A stretch of DNA of 64,000 bases, taken from assembly GCF_023516615.1 (NCBI RefSeq), contig NZ_JAMGBF010000022.1, positions 98,300-162,299 on the forward strand, in the 5' to 3' direction. The notes below the pieces were generated by a model that had not been told where the DNA came from, made no database searches, and worked only from the letters and a program-made list of their open reading frames with translations. Shown one piece after another: positions 17,101 to 25,170 of the stretch; the stretch's first letter is position 1, and the number at the start of each line of letters is the position of its first letter. This stretch comes from Streptomyces panaciradicis. Its GTDB lineage: Bacteria; Actinomycetota; Actinomycetes; Streptomycetales; Streptomycetaceae. The translations under genes were made by a program, and so were the position numbers.

Positions 17101-17113
17101 CGTCGGACTCCTC

Positions 17114-18229
17114 TCACGCCTCGGCGAGGCGGATCGCGTACCGGATGCTCTCCAGCTCCCGGCGCCCGCGCGCCGACAGCTCCCGGCTATCCAACATCAC
17201 GGGCAGCCTGTCGCGCAGGGCGCGTCCTGCTGCTCCGGATCGCAGCAGGTTGGGCCGTACCTGGAGCAGAGACCAGACGGAGTGGATATTGAGGTCGACG
17301 TAGCCGTGATGCGGGGCGAGGCCGTGCGCGAGGTGGGCGAGGAGTTTGTCGCCGGGCCACGGTCCAGGGGTGCGGGCGGCGATGAAGTCGTCGCTCAGTT
17401 CCAGGTGGGCCGTCTCGCCGATCCAGTAGGCCCAGTAGTTCAGGTTCGCGGCCTCGCCGGCGTCGTCGTCGATGAGGGCGGCGTCGATGAAGTGGCTCAT
17501 GCGGTCCCGGTCCCCTTGCCGGGCCGAGACCGCGGCAACAGACCGGGAGTTGAGCCAGCCCGTAAGCCAGCCGCCAGGGCGTTCTGTCGCCTGCTGGTGA
17601 GCGAGCCATGCGGAGGCGTCGTCCTGGTCGTCGTACCCGGAGAGGTAGAGGGCCTGGCGGCGGAGCAGGAACTGGTCTTCGCTCCGGGCCTGTTCCGCGG
17701 TGCGCCGCATCTGTGTGAAGAATCGCGCGCGGTCTGCGGCCGACAGCTCCGGCCCGGCCGGCGCGGGGCCTCGGCGCTTGCGGGGTGGGGCGGGCAGGTC
17801 GCGGACGGGCTGGGGCGGCACGTGGTTGAGGGGCCATGCGAGGACCTCGACGAGGTCGCGCTGCATCACCCAGGCCCCGAGGGGGCTTGCCGCGACGTCG
17901 GTCTGGTCGTCAAGGGCGCTCGCGAGGAGGACGTCCGCCTCAAGGGCGCGGTCGAGGGCTTGCAGGAGCGCCGGGGCGGTGCCCATGTGCATGAGCCGAT
18001 GACGGTGTACGAGCATCTGCCCGATCGGTACAGCGGTCAGCGGGCGGCGGCCCGATTCCCAGCCCGCGATCGTGTCCGCAGACACGCGCAGCTGCTCGGC
18101 TATGTCCTCCTGGGTGCGTCCCTGCTGCTCTCGGATGACCCGGAAGACGTAGCCGGAGATGACGCCCGTGCGCGGGCGCCCGCCTGATCCCTGACTGCCC
18201 GTCAGGGTTTGTCGCGAACTCGACTGCAT
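17114..18229 (-). CDS. XRE-family regulator with large C-terminal domain
   Basis: About 371 aa. Residues about 20-75 form a helix-turn-helix ([20 protein letters not shown], then [14 protein letters not shown]). The remainder (about 90-365) is helical and resembles a TPR-like signal or peptide-binding domain. The ATG giving MQSSSRQTL is preferred to an upstream start. It is divergent from the operon that begins at 18352 and leads into the RiPP genes, so it is the obvious candidate for its regulator. Confidence 0.8.
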   Translation of the reverse strand: MQSSSRQTLTGSQGSGGRPRTGVISGYVFRVIREQQGRTQEDIAEQLRVSADTIAGWESGRRPLTAVPIGQMLVHRHRLMHMGTAPALLQALDRALEADVLLASALDDQTDVAASPLGAWVMQRDLVEVLAWPLNHVPPQPVRDLPAPPRKRRGPAPAGPELSAADRARFFTQMRRTAEQARSEDQFLLRRQALYLSGYDDQDDASAWLAHQQATERPGGWLTGWLNSRSVAAVSARQGDRDRMSHFIDAALIDDDAGEAANLNYWAYWIGETAHLELSDDFIAARTPGPWPGDKLLAHLAHGLAPHHGYVDLNIHSVWSLLQVRPNLLRSGAAGRALRDRLPVMLDSRELSARGRRELESIRYAIRLAEA

Positions 18230-18351
18230 GAACGGCCCCATTCCCGTGTGTCCGCAGCAAACCACCTGTACTTGCGGTCACTTCTAGGTGTGATCACGGC
18301 TCTCTACCGTCGTATGCACCACCGAACGAGCCTAGTAGGGAGGCTGTCACT

Positions 18352-18462
18352 GTGGGTTTCGTTGCGGATGCCCCCGAGCCAATACTCCTCAAGCGACAAC
18401 GCCCCGACGGCCGGTGGTTGGGCTACCCCGAACGCGAGCACCTCCAAGGGACGCGACGATGA
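18352..18462 (+). CDS. 36-aa peptide coupled to the anti-sigma-type ATPase
   Basis: A GTG start with GGGAGG ten bases upstream gives MGFVADAPEPILLKRQRPDG, then RWLGYPEREHLQGTRR. Its TGA overlaps the ATG of the next gene (ATGA at 18459). The strong ribosome site and coupling argue that it is real despite its size. It has no signal peptide. Unlike the DUF397 proteins often encoded between XRE and ATPase genes in Streptomyces, I cannot assign a family. Confidence 0.6.
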   Translation: MGFVADAPEPILLKRQRPDGRWLGYPEREHLQGTRR

Positions 18463-18872
18463 CCATGACGACTGCAACGGTGGGACCACAGCGCTACCAG
18501 GAGCGGTATGCGGCGAGGCTGGAGTCCGTCACTCAGGCACGTCGGGACATAGCGCTGGTGCTTCAGACTTGGGGCCTGCCTCAGCTGGTGGACGTCGCCG
18601 CGCAGGTCGTCACCGAGTTGGTGGCCAACGCGGTGGAGCACACTGACGCCGCCACGGTCGGCGCCTCGATCACCCGGGTGGGCAAGGAGTCCGCCCGGAT
18701 CGTCGTGACGGACACGTCCCGCACCAGACCCACCCCGGGCACGCCGTCACCGAACGACGAGCACGGCCGCGGGTTGCTCCTTGTCGAAGCTCTTGCCCAC
18801 GCCTGGGGCAGCGAGCTGGTACGCGGCGGGAAACGCATCTGGGCAGAGCTGCGGGTGCCGGCCGCATGCTGA
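18459..18872 (+). CDS. Anti-sigma-type ATP-binding protein (HATPase_c)
   Basis: A 137-aa protein with the GHKL fold of serine kinases that bind anti-sigma antagonists. It has the N box VVTELVANAVEHT, the D residue in IVVTDTSRTRPTP and the G box EHGRGLLLVEALAHAWG. No membrane or sensor domain is present. Start fixed by overlap with the preceding 36-aa gene. In Streptomyces, XRE plus HATPase pairs are widespread regulatory modules; here the module precedes the RiPP cassette. The overlapping ATGCTGA ending couples it to the next gene. Confidence 0.85.
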   Translation: MTMTTATVGPQRYQERYAARLESVTQARRDIALVLQTWGLPQLVDVAAQVVTELVANAVEHTDAATVGASITRVGKESARIVVTDTSRTRPTPGTPSPNDEHGRGLLLVEALAHAWGSELVRGGKRIWAELRVPAAC

Positions 18873-19222
18873 TCGCGCTTGTCTCCTTACGGCTCCTGCC
18901 CGCAGAGGAGTTGGTCGGCGACCCGCGCCCGGACGCGTGCGTGGAACTGGCCTTCAACCCCACCTGTATGTCTGACGAGGCCGACGCGGTGGTCATCCCG
19001 GAGCCGGTCCGGATCACTCCAGCCGACCTTGTGCGGCTGCGCGTCGAGTCGGGCTTGGTCATCAACGAGATCCGCTCCGAGGTGCAGCGCGCCGAGAGCG
19101 CGTGGCGGCAGCACCTCAGCCACTGGTACCGCGACGGTCGGCTGGCGGCCGGGACTCGCGCACCGGACATCAGCCTTCTTCAGCGAGTCCTGGACGGACT
19201 GCGGAACCCCGTCCGGCTTTGA
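18866..19222 (+). CDS. Small protein of unknown function, coupled to ATPase
   Basis: 118 aa if the ATG overlapping the ATPase stop is used. A start at 18968 (MSDEADAVVIPEPVRITPAD) would give about 84 aa. The conserved-looking core is PADLVRLRVESGLVINEIRS, AESAWRQHLSHWYRDGRL and ISLLQRVLDGLR, mostly helical, with no known motif. It lies between the regulator module and the RiPP precursor, 125 bp before the latter. Confidence 0.6.
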   Translation: MLIALVSLRLLPAEELVGDPRPDACVELAFNPTCMSDEADAVVIPEPVRITPADLVRLRVESGLVINEIRSEVQRAESAWRQHLSHWYRDGRLAAGTRAPDISLLQRVLDGLRNPVRL

Positions 19223-19347
19223 CGCAGACCCGGCGCCTCTTCTTCCCGGCGCCCATGAGACCCCGCACCAGCAGGACTGCCTTCCGCGATGCCGTGCGGG
19301 TGAGCAAGGCACACGAAGGACAGGAACTCCCGACAGAGAGGAAGACC

Positions 19348-19650
19348 GTGTTCAACCACATGGACCGATTCCCCACCGGCAGCCCCCTGCCGCAGGGGCA
19401 CCTGACCGCCGCCCCGTGGGGCCTGCGCCGCATCGCCCCGTATCCGCCTGTCGAGGGCCCCGCCTACGCGACGGTGACGCTGGACCCGGAGACGCAGACC
19501 GCCCGGTACTTCGACACTTCCGGGGTACCCACCATGTCCCCGGGCCACGGCACGTCCTCCGGCACGAATCCCGCGACCGGCACCACGGGCCAGGGCGACC
19601 GCAACAGCGACTCCCCGGACAGCGACACGGGCAACGACACCGACCAGTGA
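19348..19650 (+). CDS. Graspetide-type RiPP precursor peptide
   Basis: A 100-aa peptide starting at GTG with GAGAGGAAG upstream. Residues 1-63 form a leader with an aromatic/Pro region (LTAAPWGLRRIAPYPPVEGP) and TLDPETQTARYFDTSGVPTM. Residues 64-100 are a core without Cys: Thr/Ser are concentrated first (T69, T73, T77, T79, T80) and Asp afterwards (D84, D88, D91, D93, D97, D99). This matches putative ATP-grasp-modified RiPPs, in which the ligase joins Thr/Ser hydroxyls to Asp/Glu side chains. The Thr-then-Asp order would allow a nested, hairpin-like set of esters around G81-N86. The stop overlaps the ligase start (GTGA). Confidence 0.8.
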   Translation: MFNHMDRFPTGSPLPQGHLTAAPWGLRRIAPYPPVEGPAYATVTLDPETQTARYFDTSGVPTMSPGHGTSSGTNPATGTTGQGDRNSDSPDSDTGNDTDQ

Positions 19651-20621
19651 CTCCGCTGACGAACGACGATCGTCCGGTCCTGGTCGTCACCAACCTCGAC
19701 GACCCGACCGCGGACTTCGTGATCGCCGAGCTGCACGACCGGGGTGTCCCGGTCGTGCGGTTCGACTCAGGTGACTTCCCCGCCACTCTGTCGTGCTCGG
19801 CCGCCATCGGCGGCGACCGTGACAGATGGCGGGGAAGCGTGCAGACCCCGAGCCGGCGTGCCGACCTGGGCGCGGTGCGTTCCGTGTACTACCGGCGCCC
19901 CTCCGGGTTTGCCTTCCCCCATCTCGACAAGCAGGACGAACGGTTCGCTGTGGCCCAGGCCCGCTATGGGCTCGGCGGCATCCTGACCTCTCTGCCCGGC
20001 TGCCTCTACGTCAACCATCCGAACCGCATCGGCGACGCCGAGTACAAGCCGGCCGGGCTCGCGGCAGCGGCGGCAGCCGGCTTCACGGTGCCGCCCACGC
20101 TCGTCACCAACGTTCCGGACGACGCATGGGCCTTCATCAAGGAGCACGGTCCGGCGATCTTCAAGCCGATCTCGGTTCCGCTCTACCTGGTCGACGGCAA
20201 GGCCCAGACCGTCCCCGTCACCGAGGTGGCCGCCGACGAGATCGACGACTCCGTGGCCGGCACCATGCACCTCTTCCAGAAGCGGGTGGACAAGGTCGCC
20301 GACATCCGGGTCACGGTGATCGGCGAGCGGATCTTTGCCGTGCGGATCGACTCCGGTCTTCTCGACTGGCGCACGGACTACGGCACGCACACCTACACGC
20401 CGCTTGCCGCGCCGCCCGTGGTGGAGCGGTCGATGCACGCCTATCTGAAGCACTTCGGGCTCGTCTTCGGGGCGTTCGACTTCGCTCTGACCGACTCCGG
20501 CGAGTGGATCTTCATCGAGTGCAATCCTTCCGGGCAGTGGGCATGGATGGAGCCGCCGACCGGTCTGCCGATGACTGCCGCACTCGCCGATCTCCTGGAA
20601 GGAGGCATCCGTGGCCTGTGA
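19647..20621 (+). CDS. ATP-grasp RiPP maturase (omega-ester ligase)
   Basis: A 324-aa ATP-grasp protein of the peptide-maturase class. The ATP site shows IFKPISVPLYLV (K173) and QKRVDKVADIRVTVIGERIF; the metal site shows D278 in FGAFDFALTD and E291/N293 in IFIECNPSGQW. Family knowledge: these enzymes phosphorylate core Asp/Glu side chains and let Thr/Ser or Lys attack, giving ester or amide crosslinks. GTG start overlaps the precursor stop. The product is cytosolic; no dedicated exporter or protease is adjacent. Confidence 0.87.
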   Translation: MTPLTNDDRPVLVVTNLDDPTADFVIAELHDRGVPVVRFDSGDFPATLSCSAAIGGDRDRWRGSVQTPSRRADLGAVRSVYYRRPSGFAFPHLDKQDERFAVAQARYGLGGILTSLPGCLYVNHPNRIGDAEYKPAGLAAAAAAGFTVPPTLVTNVPDDAWAFIKEHGPAIFKPISVPLYLVDGKAQTVPVTEVAADEIDDSVAGTMHLFQKRVDKVADIRVTVIGERIFAVRIDSGLLDWRTDYGTHTYTPLAAPPVVERSMHAYLKHFGLVFGAFDFALTDSGEWIFIECNPSGQWAWMEPPTGLPMTAALADLLEGGIRGL

Positions 20622-21798
20622 GCCCGACATGGAGACGGCCGCCGTCGATCTACGGCGTCGGCTCGCCCGGCAACTGGAGAAGGACGGCCGGCTGCGCTCG
20701 CCGCAGTGGCGGGATGCTGTGGAAGCCGTGCCCCGCCACAAGTTCATCCCGCGCTTCTACCGGGAGAGTGACGCCCCCGGCGTCACCACCTGGGAGCCGG
20801 TTACACGGGAGACGGTCGGCAAGGAGGAGTGGCTCCGGCTCGTCTACACCGACGAGACATGGATGACCCAGTTCGACGGCCACGACATCGACTGGGCCGA
20901 CCCTAAGCCGATCAGCAACGCGGCCCCCACCTCGTCGTCGACGTTGCCGAGCCTCGTGGTCCGGATGCTCGAAGACCTCGACGTGCAGGACGGTATGAAC
21001 GTGCTGGAAATCGGCACCGGAACCGGCTACTCGACCGCCCTGATGTGCCACCGGCTCGGCAGCGAGAGCGTGACCTCGATCGAGACGGACGAGGGCGTGG
21101 CCCGCCGCGCCCGCGAAGCTCTCACCGGATCCGGTCACACCCCTCACTTGGTAGTGGGGGACGGCCGCGCCGGCCACGGCGCCGGAGCCCCGTACGACCG
21201 GCTGATCGCCACGTGCGGCTTCCGCAGCATCCCGCCCACCTGGCTGGAACAGGTGCGGCCGGGCGGCGTCATCCTCACCACCCTGCGTGGCTGGATGCGC
21301 TCCCTCGGCCTGGTCAAGCTCATCGTCACCGGGGGCAGCGCGAGCGGCTGGTTCAGCGAGGACGACCCGAGCTTCATGATCGCCCGCCAGCAGGGCGCCC
21401 CAGAAAGCCTCGGCATGGTGCCGGGACCCGACGACGGAACGGTGCGGAAGGCCGCGTATGGGCCGGAGGTGCTCAGCACTTCAGGGCCGGCCTTCATGGC
21501 ACAGCTCGCGGCGCCGGACGCCCGCTTCTTCTCGACGGCGGTCGACGGCGGCCCGGTCAGCACGTTCCTGCTGGACAGCGTCACCGATTCCTTCGCCGTC
21601 CTTGCTCCCACGGACGGCGGCTGGCAGGTCCGCCAGGGCGGCCCCCGCCGCCTGTGGGACGCGGTCGAGGCGGCGGTGGGCACCTGGGAGGAGTACGGCT
21701 CACCCAACACCGCCGCCTTCGGTGTCACTGTCTCCCCCGACCGGCAGGTCGTCTGGCTCGGGAACCCGAACGGCCCGCAATGGCCGCTACCCTCCTGA
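20611..21798 (+). CDS. PIMT-like methyltransferase of ATP-grasp RiPP systems
   Basis: A 395-aa protein. Residues about 105-230 are a Rossmann methyltransferase related to protein L-isoaspartyl O-methyltransferase: TSSSTLPSLVVRMLEDLDV, then VLEIGTGTGYSTALMCHRLG as the SAM motif (131-150). The N-terminus (VPRHKFIPRFYRESDAPG) and the C-terminal 150 residues extend beyond PIMT. In characterised relatives (fuscimiditide and amycolimiditide pathways), such enzymes methylate a core Asp so that an aspartimide forms. GTG start with GGAGG lies inside the ligase gene, so all three genes are coupled. Confidence 0.85.
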   Translation: MACEPDMETAAVDLRRRLARQLEKDGRLRSPQWRDAVEAVPRHKFIPRFYRESDAPGVTTWEPVTRETVGKEEWLRLVYTDETWMTQFDGHDIDWADPKPISNAAPTSSSTLPSLVVRMLEDLDVQDGMNVLEIGTGTGYSTALMCHRLGSESVTSIETDEGVARRAREALTGSGHTPHLVVGDGRAGHGAGAPYDRLIATCGFRSIPPTWLEQVRPGGVILTTLRGWMRSLGLVKLIVTGGSASGWFSEDDPSFMIARQQGAPESLGMVPGPDDGTVRKAAYGPEVLSTSGPAFMAQLAAPDARFFSTAVDGGPVSTFLLDSVTDSFAVLAPTDGGWQVRQGGPRRLWDAVEAAVGTWEEYGSPNTAAFGVTVSPDRQVVWLGNPNGPQWPLPS

Positions 21799-21829
21799 GG
21801 CAGCCACCACCGACGCGAGGAACGCCAGG

Positions 21830-22156
21830 ATGGACGACGAGCCGCTGAAGGACTGGGCGGAACGCCGTGACGCGAAGATCGGTCGCCTTCGTGCCGTGCC
21901 TGTTGTACCCGGCGGCGGGCCCAGGGCATCGCATCTGAATCCGGATGCGCCACGCGCCATCGAGCGCTGGAACGGGCACCTGTGGGAGCCGTACGGATTC
22001 GCCGCCAGCCTGGCCGAGGCCAAAGCCATCCTGTACCCGGAGAGCAACGAGCCGTCACCACTCCAAGGGCCGGTGCCGAAGCCGCTGGGCTCCGGCACCG
22101 GCAAACACCGCAAACCCCAGGCACCCAGGTCGGATGGCGGCCGGGCGCAAGGGTGA
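21830..22156 (+). CDS. DUF6087-like protein
   Basis: A 108-aa soluble protein: LKDWAERRDAKIGRLRAVPV, RASHLNPDAPRAIERWNGH and LWEPYGFAASLAEAKAILYP. I recall this pattern from Streptomyces proteins annotated DUF6087. Starts with ATG 31 bases after the methyltransferase stop. Its stop directly abuts the stop of the convergent relaxase gene, with no spacer. Whether it belongs to the RiPP operon functionally is open. Confidence 0.65.
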   Translation: MDDEPLKDWAERRDAKIGRLRAVPVVPGGGPRASHLNPDAPRAIERWNGHLWEPYGFAASLAEAKAILYPESNEPSPLQGPVPKPLGSGTGKHRKPQAPRSDGGRAQG

Positions 22157-23830
22157 TCAGCGCCGCTGCGCCTGCGGCTGCTGCGGAGCGGCGGGGTGCA
22201 CCGCGGCATGCTGAGCATTGGGTGCCTGGGCTCGTGGGGCGGGTATGTGGCGTTCACCGAGGCGTTGGATGCGCCAGGTGAGGGTCCTGGCGGTGGAGCG
22301 AGCGTCGTCCAGTGCGCGCTGGCGGGCGGCGATCTGGAGGAGCTGGCGGGGGTCGTGGCCGGCGGTCTCGGCTTGGGTGAGGGCGGCGGCCAGTGCCGGC
22401 CAGGCGGGGTCGTCGAGGATCCGCTCGGCGTGGTCGGGCAGGACGGTTCGTATGTGCTGGGCGTGGTGTTCCACGATGTGGGTGGGTGGCTTGCGCTGGG
22501 CCAGGGCGGCCAGTGGCTGAGCGGCTGCGTGCTCGTAGGCCGCTTGGAGGTGGATCAGGGTCTGTTGGGCGGCGGCGACTTGTTGGTCGTGGTGGCGGGT
22601 CTGGTGCCAGCGGGTGGTGGCGATGACGACCAGGACGGCGATGTCGAGGAACATCGCCAGTCCGCTCCCGTCACCGGTGACCGGTGCGGTGCGCAGTGCT
22701 CGTACGGCGCCGCGCAGGGCGCGGGCCTGGTCCTGCTGGGCGCGGATGCGGGAGCGGGAGGCGCGTTCGAACGCGAGGGCGGCCTGCTGGAGCTGTGCTC
22801 GCAGGTGGTCGGGGGCGAGGAGCGGCAGGACGTCGAGGGCCTCGGCGAAGGCCGCGATGTGTGCCTGGGCCACGGTGTCTTCGGCCTGGTCGAGGTGGTG
22901 GGGGATGCGTTCGGCCGCCGCGGTGGCCTGGTGCCAGGGGTTTGGCCTACGTCGGCTGCCCGGCTCTGTGGCTGGTGGGGGTTCGATGCCGGTCAGGCGC
23001 TCGCGGATTTTGGGGAAGGACAGGTCGGGGGCGAGTTGGGAGCCGGAGAACCAGACCGGCTCGCCTGCGGCGTTGGTGTCGCCTTCGATGGCGACCTTGT
23101 AGCCCCGTATGTCCCCGGAGGGGAAGTGCTGGACGTCGACGCGGACACCGTCGACACCGTCGAGGAGGTGGAGGAACTCTTCCGGGCTGGCGGCGATGGA
23201 CACCAGCTGGCGAACGGTGGTGCGCAGCAGCTCGCGGGAGGTTGTCTGCCGGCCTTGGCGGCGGGCCTTCTCCTGCTCGGCGCGGGTGGGCCGCTTGGCG
23301 GCGGTGCGGTCCCCGCGGACCACACGGAAGAGGCCGTATTCCTTCTCGATGGCGGCGAGTTCGCGGTTGGCGGTGAGGTAGTCGTTCCAGTGGCGTGCGG
23401 TGCGCAGGTCCGCCCGGACCTTGGTGGCGGCGATGTGGATGTGGTCGGGTGCGTGGCGGACGGCGACCCAGCGGCAGCCGTCGGGATCGCGGTCGGGTGC
23501 GATGCCGGTGGCGGCGACGACGCGGCGGGCGATGTCGGCCCACTCCTCGTCGCTGAGGATGCGGTCTTCGGGGGCGGCGCGGATGGAGCAGTGCCATGTG
23601 TGCTTCTCGGGTGCGCGGCCGTGCCGCCGGGCCTGCTTGACGTGCAGGTCGAGGTCGGCGACCAGGAGCCTCTTCGTGGTGTCGAAGTCGTCGGCGCGGC
23701 CGGGGTCGGGGGCAAAGCCGTCCCAGGAGGCCACCAGGTGCGGGTCGGTGTGGTCCTTGGCCTTCTTGGTGTCGAAGAGGTAGCGGATCAGGCCGGCGGT
23801 GTCCTTGCCGCCGCTGATCTTCGCGATCAT
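22157..23830 (-). CDS. Mobilization relaxase (MobA/VirD2-type)
   Basis: A 557-aa protein. The N-terminal relaxase domain (about 1-180) has ISGGKDTAGLIRYLFD and the three-histidine metal motif at H126, H130 and H132 (HAPDHIHIA). The catalytic residue is probably a Tyr or Ser near the N-terminus such as Y17. The C-terminal half is helical with one hydrophobic segment (LAMFLDIAVLVVIATTRW). The enzyme nicks oriT and pilots the strand into the recipient. Its ATG overlaps the stop of mobC (ATGA). This points to a mobilizable element rather than one using TraB/FtsK double-strand transfer. Confidence 0.88.
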   Translation of the reverse strand: MIAKISGGKDTAGLIRYLFDTKKAKDHTDPHLVASWDGFAPDPGRADDFDTTKRLLVADLDLHVKQARRHGRAPEKHTWHCSIRAAPEDRILSDEEWADIARRVVAATGIAPDRDPDGCRWVAVRHAPDHIHIAATKVRADLRTARHWNDYLTANRELAAIEKEYGLFRVVRGDRTAAKRPTRAEQEKARRQGRQTTSRELLRTTVRQLVSIAASPEEFLHLLDGVDGVRVDVQHFPSGDIRGYKVAIEGDTNAAGEPVWFSGSQLAPDLSFPKIRERLTGIEPPPATEPGSRRRPNPWHQATAAAERIPHHLDQAEDTVAQAHIAAFAEALDVLPLLAPDHLRAQLQQAALAFERASRSRIRAQQDQARALRGAVRALRTAPVTGDGSGLAMFLDIAVLVVIATTRWHQTRHHDQQVAAAQQTLIHLQAAYEHAAAQPLAALAQRKPPTHIVEHHAQHIRTVLPDHAERILDDPAWPALAAALTQAETAGHDPRQLLQIAARQRALDDARSTARTLTWRIQRLGERHIPAPRAQAPNAQHAAVHPAAPQQPQAQRR

Positions 23831-24489
23831 CGGGCCGCCTTGTGGCTGACGGCCTGGTTCGCAGCTGCCGCGATGTGGCGCACTGCAGCACCGACGGCGT
23901 CCAGAGTGCGGTCGGTCTGGGCGAGGAGGGCACTGTCCCCAGGGTGTGGATGGCCGCCGGAGTTGAGCTTCTTGGCGATCTGGTTGACGTTGCGGCCGAT
24001 GGTGGCGACCTGCTCGCGCAGGGCGGTCAGCTCGTCGATGTAGTCGTCCAGCTGGGTGCGTTGGCCGGGCACAGTGAGGTCACCTTCAACGTGGGCCAGG
24101 GTGACGGCGGCGACGTAGTGAGCGCCGCTCAGGTTCAGCGACGTGGCCTTGGCACGGATTGCGTCCCTCTCCTCAACGCTGTAACGGGCATCGACGCGCT
24201 TCTTGCGCCGGCCGCCTGGGTCGGGTTTGCGGCGTTGGGCGACTCGATGCAGAGCGGCTGCTTCGGCGGCGCGCGGCAGGGGCACGGCAACGGCGACGGG
24301 CTCGGCGTCAGAGTGTTGCTTCTCCTCCTCGGGCACCCCCTGGTGCCCGAGTGCCTCCGCCACCCCTGGGGCGGAGGCTTCCCCGTGGAACCGGCCTGTG
24401 GACGGTCCAGCGGGATACCTTGCTGCGCGGTTGTCTGGGGCGATGGGAGTCTCCTGCCGGTTGGTGTGTTCGTGGTGTCGGTCGTGCAC
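23827..24489 (-). CDS. mobC: MobC-like oriT accessory protein
   Basis: About 220 aa from a GTG that has GGAG nine bases upstream; a longer frame upstream has no better start. Residues about 95-215 match MobC: RRKKRVDARYSVEERDAIRA, SLNLSGAHYVAAVTLAHVEG, then ELTALREQVATIGRNVNQIA with KKLNSGG. MobC proteins carry a ribbon-helix-helix-like DNA-binding part and help open oriT. It directly precedes the relaxase. Its upstream region holds the GGGGAC array, a plausible binding region. Confidence 0.82.
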   Translation of the reverse strand: MHDRHHEHTNRQETPIAPDNRAARYPAGPSTGRFHGEASAPGVAEALGHQGVPEEEKQHSDAEPVAVAVPLPRAAEAAALHRVAQRRKPDPGGRRKKRVDARYSVEERDAIRAKATSLNLSGAHYVAAVTLAHVEGDLTVPGQRTQLDDYIDELTALREQVATIGRNVNQIAKKLNSGGHPHPGDSALLAQTDRTLDAVGAAVRHIAAAANQAVSHKAAR

Positions 24490-24658
24490 GAGTGGTTCTC
24501 CAGGGGGTGTTCGGAAGGGGAGCTGAGCCGCCGTGGCGCCGACCGACGGCAGAGGAGGGCCGTGGCCGGAGCAATTCGGCGGCTGTGGGAGGGGATCTGG
24601 ACAGGGCAACCGAGGTCGGCGCTGTCGGGTTCGGGGCTATAGCTGCAGAGAGCGCAAC

Positions 24659-25067
24659 GGGGACCGGTCCCCACAGCGCTGCGGTGCACGGTCCCCAAAC
24701 GCTTGGGGACGGGGATCGCGACGCTCATCGGGGACGGTCCCCTGACGCATCGTCAACGGGACGGTCCCCTTGACAGGTCGTCACCGGGACCGTCCCGTTC
24801 CCTGCACGGTTGCGGTCCCCGAGGGGGACTCGAACGGGCTGGTGCGGGGACGGTCACCGTCCCTGGGACGCTCTGGGGACGGGCACGAAACGACCTCTGA
24901 GCTGCGGTTTCCTCGGGGACTGGTCCCCTCTCGGTCCCCGGTGCGTCGTCGTCATGGTCCCCGCGATGCGGTCCCCGTGCGCCACCGTCCCCGCCATGAG
25001 GTGATCGTGATCTCGGGGACCGTCGGGGACCGAGGTTCGGTCCCCGATCTTCGCGGGCTCGGTCCCC
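24659..25067. repeat. Dense GGGGAC/GTCCCC array, candidate oriT or iteron region
   Basis: In about 410 bases I count 21 exact copies of the hexamer GGGGAC in either orientation (9 GGGGAC, 12 GTCCCC), plus near-copies such as CGGGACCGTCCCG. Several pairs form palindromes: GGGGACCGGTCCCC at 24659-24672, GGGGACGGTCCCC at 24730-24742 and GGGGACTGGTCCCC at 24915-24928. Even at this GC content fewer than one copy would be expected. The array fills the stretch between mobC and the zinc-finger gene, 24490-25170, which holds no gene. It probably binds MobC, a replication protein or a repressor. Confidence 0.8.
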
Positions 25068-25170
25068 GGGACGCGGTCGTCAGGATGTCCACGTCGATCG
25101 CGTACGGCTCGTCCGGGACCGCTCGGTCGTAGGACGGCGCAGCTGCCACGAGGAGCGAGGCCGGGCTGCG

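Noticed and set aside
22196..24043. Long open frame on the plus strand across the relaxase and mobC
   Set aside because: It is the mirror of strongly coding minus-strand genes; composition is Gly/Val-rich without motifs, while the minus frame has the relaxase histidines and MobC pattern.
24659..25067. CRISPR array
   Set aside because: Repeats are 6 bases in both orientations with irregular spacing; no constant spacer length and no cas gene nearby.
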